A stretch of 64,000 nt of DNA from Setoptus koraiensis (Eukaryota > Arthropoda), in NCBI GenBank assembly GCA_048013815.1, contig CM106586.1, positions 20,088,001 to 20,152,000 of the forward strand. The letters are read 5' to 3'. This document shows, in pieces, positions 55,401-64,000 of this stretch. The position numbers and the translations under genes are program-made. The notes under the pieces were generated by a model. That model was given only the letters and a program-made list of their open reading frames with translations. It was not told where the DNA came from and did not search any database. Numbering within the stretch: position 1 is the stretch's first letter; each line of letters starts with the position of its first letter.

Positions 55401-55599
55401 TGTTGTTGTTGTTGTCGTTTGTTATTGGGCTGCTGCATTGTCGCTGATGAGACTTTGGGCATTGAGAGTGGCCAGCCTGCGGCCGGACCGGCTGAGCCAA
55501 TGTTGACGATAGATTGACGACGATTATCAGCGTTAGAGCGAGGGACAATAGCAGCGACAACAACAACAAATGACAACTGAAGATTATATTCATAATCAT
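48505..55599 (-). CDS. Giant leucine-rich repeat transmembrane protein with long low-complexity ectodomain
   Basis: Three exons, 51097-55599, 50729-50987 and 48505-50609, joined in phases 0 and 1 (GTGAGT, GTAAGT), giving about 2288 aa. ATG 55599 starts a strong signal peptide (hydrophobic LLLLSLLLSLALTLIIVV). Residues about 30-1230 are a disordered ectodomain of Asn, Gln, Ser and Thr runs. LRRs follow (about 1270-1650, with a 70-residue insert): LDLSKNSIEKL, LDLSFNKLRI, RLDHNKLKYIHQHAF, LNLNHNNIKVV, LDISRNSLGLIKNNAF, LDLSKNKFIHVP, LDLSYNRFVRLAPGTF, ELNLNNNPQLTQINNQAF. No LRRCT, Ig or FN3 domain is seen. One TM helix (about 1830-1853, NAILSCIVISTFVLVIIKLL) precedes ARRRRR and a cytoplasmic tail of about 430 residues, also low complexity. 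Probably a neural or epithelial adhesion/signalling receptor; no orthologue recognised. Confidence 0.9.
52351..52416. repeat. (CGA)22 trinucleotide repeat encoding polyserine
   Basis: Twenty-two uninterrupted units in the coding exon; on the minus strand TCG repeats give a pure Ser run. Absence of synonymous interruptions suggests recent slippage. Confidence 0.95.
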
Positions 55600-55637
55600 A
55601 TAGTTGTATGCGTATTGTGTGGCCTGCTGCGTTTATT

Positions 55638-55646
55638 AGATGGCGC
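55638..55646 (+). promoter_or_regulatory. AGATGGCGC motif (CTCF- or YY1-like)
   Basis: Exact copy located 39 bp upstream of the LRR ATG (which is on the opposite strand), therefore in the 5' UTR or at the transcription start. Confidence 0.4.
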
Positions 55647-55750
55647 GCTATTTGGGGCCGCGAGCATTATCCGCTCGTGCGACCAGACACCTGCGACCAG
55701 GCTGCGACCAGCACCAACGATGATATTGCCTGCTTATTGACCGCTAGATT

Positions 55751-55815
55751 GACCATTGACGTTGACCAGTGGCGTTGACCAGTGACGTTGACCAGTGACG
55801 TTGACCATTGATGTT
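55751..55815. repeat. 13-bp tandem array, five units
   Basis: Unit GACCAGTGACGTT with one or two changes per copy. Each unit contains TGACGTT, close to a CRE/AP-1 half-site. About 150-215 bp upstream of the LRR ATG. Confidence 0.9.
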
Positions 55816-56549
55816 GGCAATCTGCAATGTTTAAAAAAGTGCCCGCGCACCACAGGTAGAGGATAATGGGGTGACACAAACAGATATTGCCGTTAGTGAG
55901 CTTGCTCGCCGGACTTTTTTGCGTTTGGTGTTTATATATCTGTGTGTTTATGTGTCCATATATCTACGTGTTTATGTGTCTTTATGTCTATGTGTTTATG
56001 TGGTCGCCGGGCTAGAGTTACTAATGCCAAGATTGTGCGCGCTGCAACCGTAAGCTGTCAGCGGCCGGCCGAGATATAAAAGCCCGCTCGAAATCTTATC
56101 CGCCTTGTGTGACTTATGCCGGCGTTGGGCCCGCGGCTTACTGGCCGGCCACGGGCCGACAACTGAGAGGCGCCAACAAAAAGCGGCGCTTGTTTGCTGT
56201 TTGTCAGCGCGCTCGGCCCAGTCGCTCGGCCCGGTCGCTCGGCCCGGTCGCTCGGGGCCCGCTAAGACACCGAGATGAGTTTGGCGGGATTTGGTTCATT
56301 GTTTGCGGATTGTGTGCAGCTTGTTTTAATGCCCGGCGCGCTCGTATATGTCATCATAAACTAGTCTAGCATAACTGTGCACTTATGTCTTATATACTAT
56401 TTCAAGTTGCTCCCGAGCCTTGTGCGCGCTCCGCTCCCGACGCTCTGGGCACCGCGCCGAGCCCCCGACGGCCAGAGCTCACATTTAATTTCATCAGCTC
56501 GGCCCCCATTTATGGGGGCCCGCAACTGCACTATCACTGTGCATTATCA

Positions 56550-56621
56550 CTCTGCAAGCAACTGTGCAAGCAACTCTGCGAGCAACTCTGCGAGCAACTG
56601 TGCAAGTGACTGTGCAAGTAA
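56550..56621. repeat. 12-bp tandem array, six units
   Basis: Unit CTSTGCRAGCAA repeated six times with few changes. As the unit is a multiple of three, it leaves open frames that should not be mistaken for genes. Confidence 0.9.
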
Positions 56622-56897
56622 CCCTGTGAGGCCGACCAGTAACGGTAACCAGCATTGACTGTGGCTCGCGAGTACCTTGGCGTCCGGCTCGCCGCGACCA
56701 GCCCGCGCCAATACGCAAGCCCGCGGACCCGCCGCACTCGGCCCAGTGGCCGGTTGGCCGGCGGCGGCACGGGCTGCTCGCGAATCGGCGCCCATAAATT
56801 GTGCGGATGCGGCCCGACGTCACGCCGGGCTAGCTGTTATTATTATTATTTTCGTCATTATCGTGGCCGCATGCGGCCCGACAACGCTCAATCCGCC

Positions 56898-56951
56898 GCT
56901 GGTCAGTGTGGCGGCGCTGGGCAGTGTGGCGGCGCTGGACAGTGTGGCGGC
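56898..56951. repeat. 18-bp tandem array, three units
   Basis: Unit GCTGGKCAGTGTGGCGGC three times, followed by a partial fourth. Confidence 0.85.
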
Positions 56952-57460
56952 CGCTGGTCAGCCAAGAGCGGGCCACGGCCGCGCCATACTGCACCCGGTG
57001 CCCGCACTGGCACAACATGTACGCCGTGCACCAGGTGTAAGCCCCGCGCGGGGTACATGCGTAGGTCGGGTGCACGGCATGCATAAGATAGCGTTCGCTG
57101 GTCGGCAGTGTCACAGTTGAATCAACTAAGCCGGCCGCAATTCTGGGGCCCCGACGGTGGCTGTTGGACAGGTTGCAGTTGTTGTCGGCTGGCATGTTAA
57201 TGGTGCGCGCTGGCTGCCGACCAATCGGTAACGATGCACTTGTTTATTGCCGAGTTTGCATTGTCTAGTTGTGTTGTTGTTGTTGTTGTGTTGTTTGTCG
57301 GGCCGCTCGGGCCGCTCGGGCCAATTGTATCAAGTTGCGCGGGTCGTGCGCGCGGCGCCAAATGGAAACGCAATGAAGAGAACAGTTATCGATTAACTGT
57401 CCCAGCTCGCCGCTCGTCCGGCCCGTGCGGCCCGTGCCGCCGCTCGTGCGGCCACCGCCG

Positions 57461-57650
57461 GCAGCGGCAACAGCAACGACAACAACAGCGACAACAACAA
57501 CAACAGCGACACCAGCGGCAACGACTGCGCGCCGAAACAAAATCCGTCCGAATAAAACTTTTCAGTGCGCTCGTTGGCCTCACGGCAGCAGCAGCGGCAA
57601 CAGCAGCGGCAACAACAACGGCAACAGCGACACCAACGACAACATAAAAA
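57461..57650. repeat. Duplicated CAA/CAG/CGGCAA-rich segment
   Basis: Two imperfect copies (about 57461-57530 and 57583-57650) of a CAACAG/CGGCAAC-rich sequence sharing the ending CAGCGACACCARCG. Confidence 0.7.
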
Positions 57651-58217
57651 GAAACAAGAGATAAAACACCGCGCACCTCGGCGCCCACTCTGTGCACGTA
57701 CGTACACGTGCCACGGATATTTTGTGCGCCCATGTAGCGCGTACACGGCAATTGCACCAGCGGCCAACGGTATATCCATACATATACGTACACGTACATG
57801 TATATGCGTATGGGTATGTACACGGGCCGCATGGAAGGGTGCGCGGGTGATGCGGCCGTCGGCGTATGTAGAGACAGTGTATTATCCGGTGCGCGGGGGG
57901 GCATAACAAGGCTGGGCGGCCGTTTTATGCTCGTCGGCGGCGCCCGTCGGATAAAAGTGCCAGCGCCAAACGTTGCCAAATGAATGGCAAATGTTTTCGC
58001 TCAGCCAGGCTCGTTCGCTCGCTCTGCTGCACTGACTACTATTTGATCATCAGACAGGCATAAAATGATGAAGCCGTTTATCATTGTTGTTACGTAACTT
58101 CTTGATGGTTTTAACGCGCCCAAAACAACCAGCCAGCGCGCTCATTTGCTGGCTGGCTGGCCGTCGTTGGCGCCATCATGCAAAGATGCGCTGAATTGGC
58201 CCTTTTTAGTTTAGTTA

Positions 58218-58302
58218 CCAACTGACTGGCTCGTGGTTGCTGGCTGGCTCGTGGTTGCTGGCTGGCGAGCTGGTTGTTGTATTGGCTGGCTGGCTGGCTG
58301 GA
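58218..58302. repeat. TGGC-rich simple repeat with duplicated GGCTCGTGGTTGCT
   Basis: Two adjacent copies of GGCTCGTGGTTGCT and two runs of GGCT units. Confidence 0.85.
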
Positions 58303-59540
58303 ATAGGCCGCTCACCTCCGAGCGCCACTCTAATGCAACGGCAACGCGCCATTAGCAGCCTCTTTGGGCCTCGCCCGGCCCCAAAGAGCCCCAGCGAGCT
58401 TCTGTTGAGGCTGTGGGGGCCGTTCGAGGCCTCGTTGTGCTGGCCCCCGCACAACGTCTCGGCTCGGCTCGGCTCAAGTTGCCAGCTCAACTCTTAACCT
58501 AACAACTCGTAAGCCGGCAACAATGTTAGCAATGGCAAGCCAACGAGAATAATATTCGACAGGGGCCAATATAAGCGCGCACTATAGCCACCTCAGGCTT
58601 GTTTATGTGCCCTCGGTCGCTTGTTTACATCGCCCGTTATGTGGCCCCGATGGCCCGTTTGCCCGTCGGCCGGCCTCCCCTCTCCGCCGACCTCCCGTGC
58701 CCGCGCACGTTTATCCTGTGGCTCGCGCGCAGGCACAACTACAATGGCACTCGCTGGCTTGCTCGGCTTGTGCGCGGGCCCCCGCCCCGAAAGACGCGCT
58801 CGCCACGAGCTCGCCAAACGAACGCTGTCGCTGTGCAATGCGCGCCATGCGCACAAATTGTCGACTGTGCGGCTTGGCGACTGTGCGGCTTGGCGGCGGC
58901 CGCAATTCAAACTATTTCGGGCCAGCCAGTCAGCCAAAATCCGCTGCCGTCGGTGCCCGCGTAGGTGGCCTCACGAGCCGGCTGTGCGCATACAACTTTT
59001 GCAATGTGCGCCCGGCCGGCTCTTTGGGGCCCCTTCGTCTGGCCGGGCGGCGTCTGGCTGACAATTTGCTAATGACCGTGGCAACTAGTGACATTTGCGC
59101 AACGCTGACCACTGGCCAGCCGCCAGGGGCCCTCTGGTGTCGCCATCGTGATGCCTCAAATAGCGAGCGAGTCAGATATTAGATTAGTATGCACGTATCA
59201 CGTCATTGATTAGCTTGCGCGCTGCCTGTCGCGCTTGTGCCGACCGAGCGCTGGCGCTTGCCGCGGGCCGGTCGGCCGACTCGGCCGGGTGCACCAACGA
59301 AGCACGCGCCGCCGGCGGCCGCGTCCGGCGACGTGCGCCAACCGAACCGAACCGGTCCGGCCCAGCGACTGGCCAGAGAGTCGGCGGCCGGAAACGGCCT
59401 GGCTGGCCCTACGCCCGGCAACGGGGCCAGCCTGTCCGGTCATCGGTGAGGCGCGCGCAAAAAAGCGCGCGCCCGCTCAGCCGACAAGACGGCGGCGGTC
59501 TTGCCAGCGACAGGATGTTGGCCAAATGTACGGCCAAGTA

Positions 59541-59610
59541 TGGCGACATGAGGCGATATGAGGCGATATGAGGCGACATGAGGCGGCATGAGGCGATATG
59601 CGGCGATATA
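59541..59610. repeat. 10-bp tandem array, seven units
   Basis: Unit AGGCGATATG with occasional changes (GACATG, GGCATG), seven consecutive units in exact 10-bp register, ending in GATATATA. Confidence 0.95.
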
Positions 59611-60069
59611 TAGAGCGTCGCCGGTCCGAGTGCGCGAATCAGAACGCGCTGATCGAGCGCATTGTTTCTGCACCTAGCTCCGCTGGCCGTCGGTTGTCGG
59701 TGTTGCCCGTTATTTGATATTTTCCGTCGTCGCCAAGAGCGCTTCGGTGATGCACCCTGTCGGCCTTGTGTGTTGGCGCAACTTTGTTTATACGCCGCAA
59801 ATTGGCAACGAGTTGGCTGTTACGCAATCGTGAGTGCTGTTGTGTCATTAACAGTTGTCGGCCGCAGCGGCGGCAACAACGGCAACAACAACTGCCACGG
59901 ACAACCACAGCCAATTGGTCACCCTCGAGTCGGCGCGACTTGATTAAGCGTCTGGCCAGCGCCACAAATAATGTATCATTACTTTCGCGGCTCGTTGTTG
60001 CGCGTTGTGTCGTTGTTGCTGCCGCTGCCGTCCGTTCCACGCCGCCAACAACGACAACAACGGCAACGG

Positions 60070-60070
60070 C

Positions 60071-60117
<47 letters not shown>

Positions 60118-60118
60118 C
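60070..60118. repeat. (CAA)n microsatellite
   Basis: About 16 consecutive CAA units within a longer CAACGG-rich stretch. Confidence 0.95.
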
Positions 60119-60736
60119 GGCGACAACGGCAGAGGCAACAACACCGACAGCGACACTAACTCAACTCGATCCGCTCGTTACCTGTTGTCGCTGGGCCGTG
60201 CCGTTGTTGTCGCCGGCCGTGCGCTGTTGTTGTCGTTGTCGTTGTTGTCGCTGTTGTTGCTGTCGTTGTCGCTGTTGTTGTGACAGTTGTCGGCCTGGCC
60301 ATTATGTGTGTTTAGTAGCGTAGCTGACAGTCATTAGGTCATTTTAATAACTGTGGCTCCCCCGTTTGCTTCCTCTTCCTTTCGCCATTTCCATTGTGCG
60401 CGCCACAGCCACTGAGCCTCGCACCGACTGAGCCTCGCACCGACTGAGCCAGCCAGCTAGCCAGTAAATAAGCCGCGGCACAACAAGACATAGCATGGGG
60501 CCCCCGTGAGTGTATGTGCGCTTTATTGATGGTTGTTCCATTTACTACTACCGCTGGCTTGGCTATTAAACATACATACACATTACGCTGTTATATAACG
60601 GTACATCATGATACTACGACGGCTACATGAATGTGTTAACGCACTGGCGGCCAGCCTCCAGTTGCGCAACCCGCTCGCTCGATAGCTTGGCCGAGCTGGC
60701 CAGCTAGCGAGTGATGCAATAAACTGTGTAACTGTA

Positions 60737-60809
60737 CAGCAACAGCAGCAACAACAACAGCAACAACAACAGCAACAACAACAACAACAACAACGACAAC
60801 AACGACAAC
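60737..60809. repeat. (CAA/CAG)n microsatellite
   Basis: CAA-rich run with regularly spaced CAG units, interrupted by CGA at the 3' end. Confidence 0.95.
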
Positions 60810-61234
60810 CGTTATATGTCTGACTGTTTGTAGTTACGTAACGTGTAACGTGTGTGTGTGTGCCAAGTGCAAGTGGCTAGCAGTGGCGAAACATTTGCAT
60901 TTTTTGCCCATTTCACCCGCTTGATTGATGAACAACTCGCCAGCGCAACAGCAGACATAACAAGCGAACAAACAAACACAAAAATGAGACACACACACAG
61001 CGGCGATGATTCCTCACCTGGCCGCCGCTCGGTCGCTACCTTTTGTTGCTGCTGTTGCTGCTGCTGCCGTTGTTATCGTTGTTGCTGCTCACCTTGGCCC
61101 CCTCTCTCTCTCTCTATCTTGCCAGCCTTTGGGTCATTTAATCCGGCTGGCTCTTTAAGTGGCGGCGCGCACAGCGCAAACGATTACATGATGCCCGCTA
61201 TCTTGTCTCTTGTTTGTGCCTGCGCCCCGGCGCC

Positions 61235-61270
61235 TATCAGTGTGTCTATCAGTGTGTCTATCGGTGTGTC
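61235..61270. repeat. 12-bp tandem array, three units
   Basis: Unit TATCAGTGTGTC three times with one change. Confidence 0.9.
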
Positions 61271-61410
61271 GGGCGCCCCTCGAGTGTGCGGCGCAGTGCG
61301 CCAACCGCCGCCACATGTGCCAACAGCAACATGAATCAATTGCGCTGGCCGAAATTGCACACTGTGCGCGCGCCCATAATTCATACCAGGCCAGCACCGT
61401 TAGTCGACAC

Positions 61411-61480
61411 CGCCAGCCGAAACGACGCCAGCCGAAACGACGCCAGCCAACACGACGCCAGCCGAGACGCCGCCAGCCTA
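61411..61480. repeat. 15-bp tandem array, about five units
   Basis: Unit CGCCAGCCGAAACGA, near-perfect, the last copy partial. Confidence 0.9.
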
Positions 61481-61980
61481 ATCTATGGCAGCTCAGGTGA
61501 GGCCCAGTGACAGTTGCTTGGCAGCCGGTTGTTGCGTAACGCTGTCGTTGTGTCGTTTCGGCGTCGTAACGTTACGCCGCCGCCCTTATAAACGCTCGCT
61601 GGCCTGTCTACGGCAGCCCAAACTTTTATTAAAAGTCCTCCTCTAATTCACTTTGGGGGCAACTTTTAGATCGCAATTGTGGCGCCACCGTCCGCCATCT
61701 GCCCGTGCGCCCGTCGCCGCCGCCGCCGCTCATATTCGGGCCCCATATTGGCTCGCACTGGCGCCTCAAGTGACACTGACAATGCAAACAGTGTGCGCAA
61801 TGTTACAACGCGCGCAACAACCACCCCGGCGACGATTACGACAAGTGTGTCGCTCGCAAGTGTGACAAGTGTTTACAGAGGCGTAAAAAGGCGCCCCGCG
61901 CGCTCCTCCGAAATGCAGCTCGCGGCTACACACGGTACAAGGGTATAATTAGATGGGGGCGCACTAATCGAGCGCGGCAC

Positions 61981-61989
61981 AGGTGGCGC
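61981..61989 (+). promoter_or_regulatory. AGGTGGCGC motif (CTCF-like)
   Basis: The alternative form of the AG(A/G)TGGCGC core, on the same strand as the three other copies. Confidence 0.4.
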
Positions 61990-62097
61990 TATTAGTCACT
62001 TCTGGTCTGTGCGGATAATTCGGCTCGCAGTGTGTGTCTGTGCGAGCAAGAATGTCAGCGACCAAATGTTGCAAACAAATTTTGTGTCGCATTCTTC

Positions 62098-62115
62098 GTT
62101 GTCGTTGCTGTTGCT

Positions 62116-62171
<56 letters not shown>

Positions 62172-62192
62172 CGTTGTTGTTGCTGCTGCTGC
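62098..62192. repeat. (GTT/GTC)n microsatellite
   Basis: Long GTT and GTC run ending in GCTGCTGCTGC; reverse complement of the CAA type seen at 60 kb. Confidence 0.95.
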
Positions 62193-62677
62193 AGAGCGGC
62201 CCGTTAGTAACGGGCCGTTACAAATCGCCTAACTCACCTGATCAAATCGGGCGATATCAGCGCGTCAAACGGTTGCAGACGACGCAGCCGAATGATACAA
62301 GCTCGCACTCGGACTTACTTAGCCGCGACGACGACGCCGACAACAACAACAACAACGACATTAACGACACTGGGCCATTAGCCGAGCCACTGTCGGCACA
62401 TCCTCCCAATGCGGAAGTCGGGCACAACAATGAGCTAATCAAGTCTAACTGGTTCAGCACGCGCAACTTGCGCAACTTGTGCGCCGATCGCGATGTGGGC
62501 GACTTGTTACCCGCAAGCCGCGGCCAGCCCGTACCGCGGCCGCCGCCGCCGCCCGCCGCGCTACTTGTTACGGCCGCGTAATGGGCCCCACGGACGGGCC
62601 TAGGCGCCCCCATGGCCCGTGTGTAGTAACAGTTTGCGCGGGGGCGCTGTCGCTAAACTGGCTGCGCTGTTTATAAT

Positions 62678-62695
62678 CACACACACACACACACA
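62678..62695. repeat. (CA)n microsatellite
   Basis: About nine CA units. Confidence 0.9.
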
Positions 62696-62920
62696 ATGAG
62701 AGAAATATTTACCACTTGCAACAAACAACCAGAAGCGACAGATCAAATGATGACTTTGCCCGCTTAAATGGGCTTATCTTGGCCCCCCTTTGTTTGTTCT
62801 CTCGAGCCGGTGGCCTCGTTTGGGGCCGCTTTTCGCTGCACTGACTTTGTCTCGAGCTTATCAGTGTTTACACTGGCCACATTAGTGAAACAATCATTAG
62901 GCCAGCGGCGCAGCGGCGGG

Positions 62921-62978
62921 GCCAATTCTGGCCAATTCTGGCCAATTCTGGCCAATTCTGGCCAATTCTGGCCAATTC
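62921..62978. repeat. 10-bp tandem array of GCCAATTCTG, six units
   Basis: Five perfect consecutive units and a sixth cut after GCCAATTC, in exact 10-bp register. Every unit contains a CCAAT box. Confidence 0.97.
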
Positions 62979-64000
62979 GTTCGAGCCAGCGAGCCGGCCA
63001 AAGTCGCCCGGCTGGCTGGTCAGTGCACTTTGGCCAGCGGGCCGGCGGCTCGGGCGGCCGTGGCCGCCGACCAGCAACAAACGATACGCGCCGATATGCA
63101 GTCAGCGTCTGGCCAGTTCGTTAGAGAGATAACGCTCTGCGGGGCGACCTCTTTGGGGTGCCCGCTCGCGGCACCGGCACCGGTTGTCCGTGTCTCGCTG
63201 TGCGGCCCGCTGCCAGCCGCACAGCGAGCACGGCCCAGAACTCAATTGAACATGAAGCCGCTGAGCAGCTAATTGATCCATCCATCGGGGCCCCTCTCTA
63301 TTTATGCTCGTGTTTTGCGTGCGCTCGTGATTTGCTCGTCAGTGCACATCAGTGCTCAATTTTCGCCCGGCTGGCCGGCCCGTCCGGCCCCATCGAGCCT
63401 GTGAGTCGGTGAGCAGTGCGCCGTTGCAGTGCGCGAGTCGCTATGTATCGCGCTCAAGCGCGCAATTATGGATCGCAATCGATCTTATCGAGTCCGTCCG
63501 TGGCTGCCAATGCACACTGAGTGCGCCCCATTCCCCCCCCCCAAACCAAGAGATAAAGTGGACGATTTCTGGTGCCTCCGGAGCGAGCGAATAAAATTAA
63601 TCTAGTCTATCTAGTCACGAGTGGCTGTTTTCAACTGGCGCCGATAGGTGCACAGCACGCGCCGCCAGACATCCGCAGCCAGCGATATGGCAGCCGGCGG
63701 GTAGATGGGACGTGGCACAGCTCGGTCGCGGAATGGGGCCCGCTCGGATACACGCGCTCGTGGCGGGCGGCCTGCAGCGGGTGTCGGCGCGCTGTGCGGC
63801 CCGTGCGCCGTTGGCAGCGTGCGACCCTATGCGCGCCAGGTCTCGGCAGCGCGCGCAGCGTCAATTTTCAATTTTCGATTCTCGATTCGCGGCTCTCGAT
63901 TCGCTGCAATTCGCCAATCGCAATTCTCCATTTCGCCCCCCAATCTGGCCGCTTTCTAGCGTGCTCTGCCTCTCCCCGCGTCTGGCATTCTTTATCCGCG

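Larger units (their letters stand above)
55600..64000. other. GC-rich, gene-free upstream region of the LRR gene
   Basis: About 8.4 kb of GC- and CpG-rich sequence with frequent GGCC/GGGCCC words. Because stops are scarce in GC-rich DNA, it produces dozens of overlapping frames on both strands, rich in Arg/Ala/Pro; none shows a domain, and the longest are translations of CAA/GTT repeats. It contains many tandem arrays listed separately and TATA-like words (for example TATAAAAG at 56075-56082). The end of the window cuts it. The best reading is upstream regulatory or non-coding sequence of the LRR gene; unannotated lncRNA is possible. Confidence 0.6.

Noticed and set aside
57234-57983. Long overlapping frames on both strands around CAA/CGGCAA repeats
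   Set aside because: Products of repeat and GC-rich sequence with few stops; no initiation context or domain.
62009-62581. 190-codon plus frame
   Set aside because: Begins in a GTT/CTG microsatellite giving poly-Leu, followed by featureless sequence; although the Leu run mimics a signal peptide, no homologous domain follows.
1-64000. CRISPR arrays, bacterial operons, integrated viral or retroelement genes
   Set aside because: No direct-repeat/spacer arrays and no reverse transcriptase, integrase, capsid or transposase motifs seen in any frame; the tandem arrays in 55-64 kb have no spacers.

Overview
This window is nuclear DNA from an animal, most likely an arthropod. The strongest pointer is a clip-domain serine protease homolog (40.4-43.4 kb), a family known from arthropods. 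Other pointers are compact spliced genes with GT-AG introns of about 88-128 bp, large single-exon genes, and homopolymer runs (Gln, Asn, Ser) in proteins. The AT-rich gene-dense landscape would suit a small-genome arthropod such as an acariform mite, but that finer placement is inference. Nearly every gene is a conserved single-copy cellular gene. I saw no CRISPR array, bacterial operon, rRNA, integrase, reverse transcriptase or capsid remnant.

0-17 kb: the 3' part of SAP30 (Sin3/HDAC corepressor), METTL18 cut by a 500-N assembly gap, a secreted low-complexity protein, PPM1G (PP2C phosphatase with acidic insert), an intergenic inverted repeat leading to a small unknown gene, RAD21 (cohesin kleisin), a tRNA-Pro(TGG), a TAF6-like histone-fold protein, GBA (lysosomal glucocerebrosidase) and the AMPK gamma subunit.

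17-32 kb: AP-1 sigma, PP4 catalytic subunit, a COX8-like membrane peptide, an FBXO7-like F-box protein, AIP co-chaperone, an NBR1/p62-like autophagy receptor, an unknown coiled protein and NAA30.

32-48 kb: LASP (LIM-nebulin-SH3 with polyQ), PRPS, RPB4, the clip-domain pseudoprotease, mitochondrial WARS2, a SENP6/7-type SUMO protease, and the first exon of the mitochondrial inner-membrane peptidase IMMP2L.

48.5-64 kb: one very large leucine-rich-repeat transmembrane gene on the minus strand (about 2288 aa), then more than 8 kb of strikingly GC-rich DNA with no credible gene. This flank carries many short tandem arrays (10, 12, 13, 15 and 18 bp units) plus CAA/GTT microsatellites, and looks like the upstream regulatory landscape of the LRR gene.

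The genes are independent units of general cell biology (chromatin, trafficking, phosphatases, autophagy, mitochondria), not a pathway cluster. The items most worth a second look are the inverted repeat between PPM1G and its divergent neighbour, the IMMP2L/LRR arrangement, the phased tandem arrays (one a row of CCAAT boxes), the clip domain split by a 160-residue insertion, and the TAF6-like gene that stops before the HEAT region.
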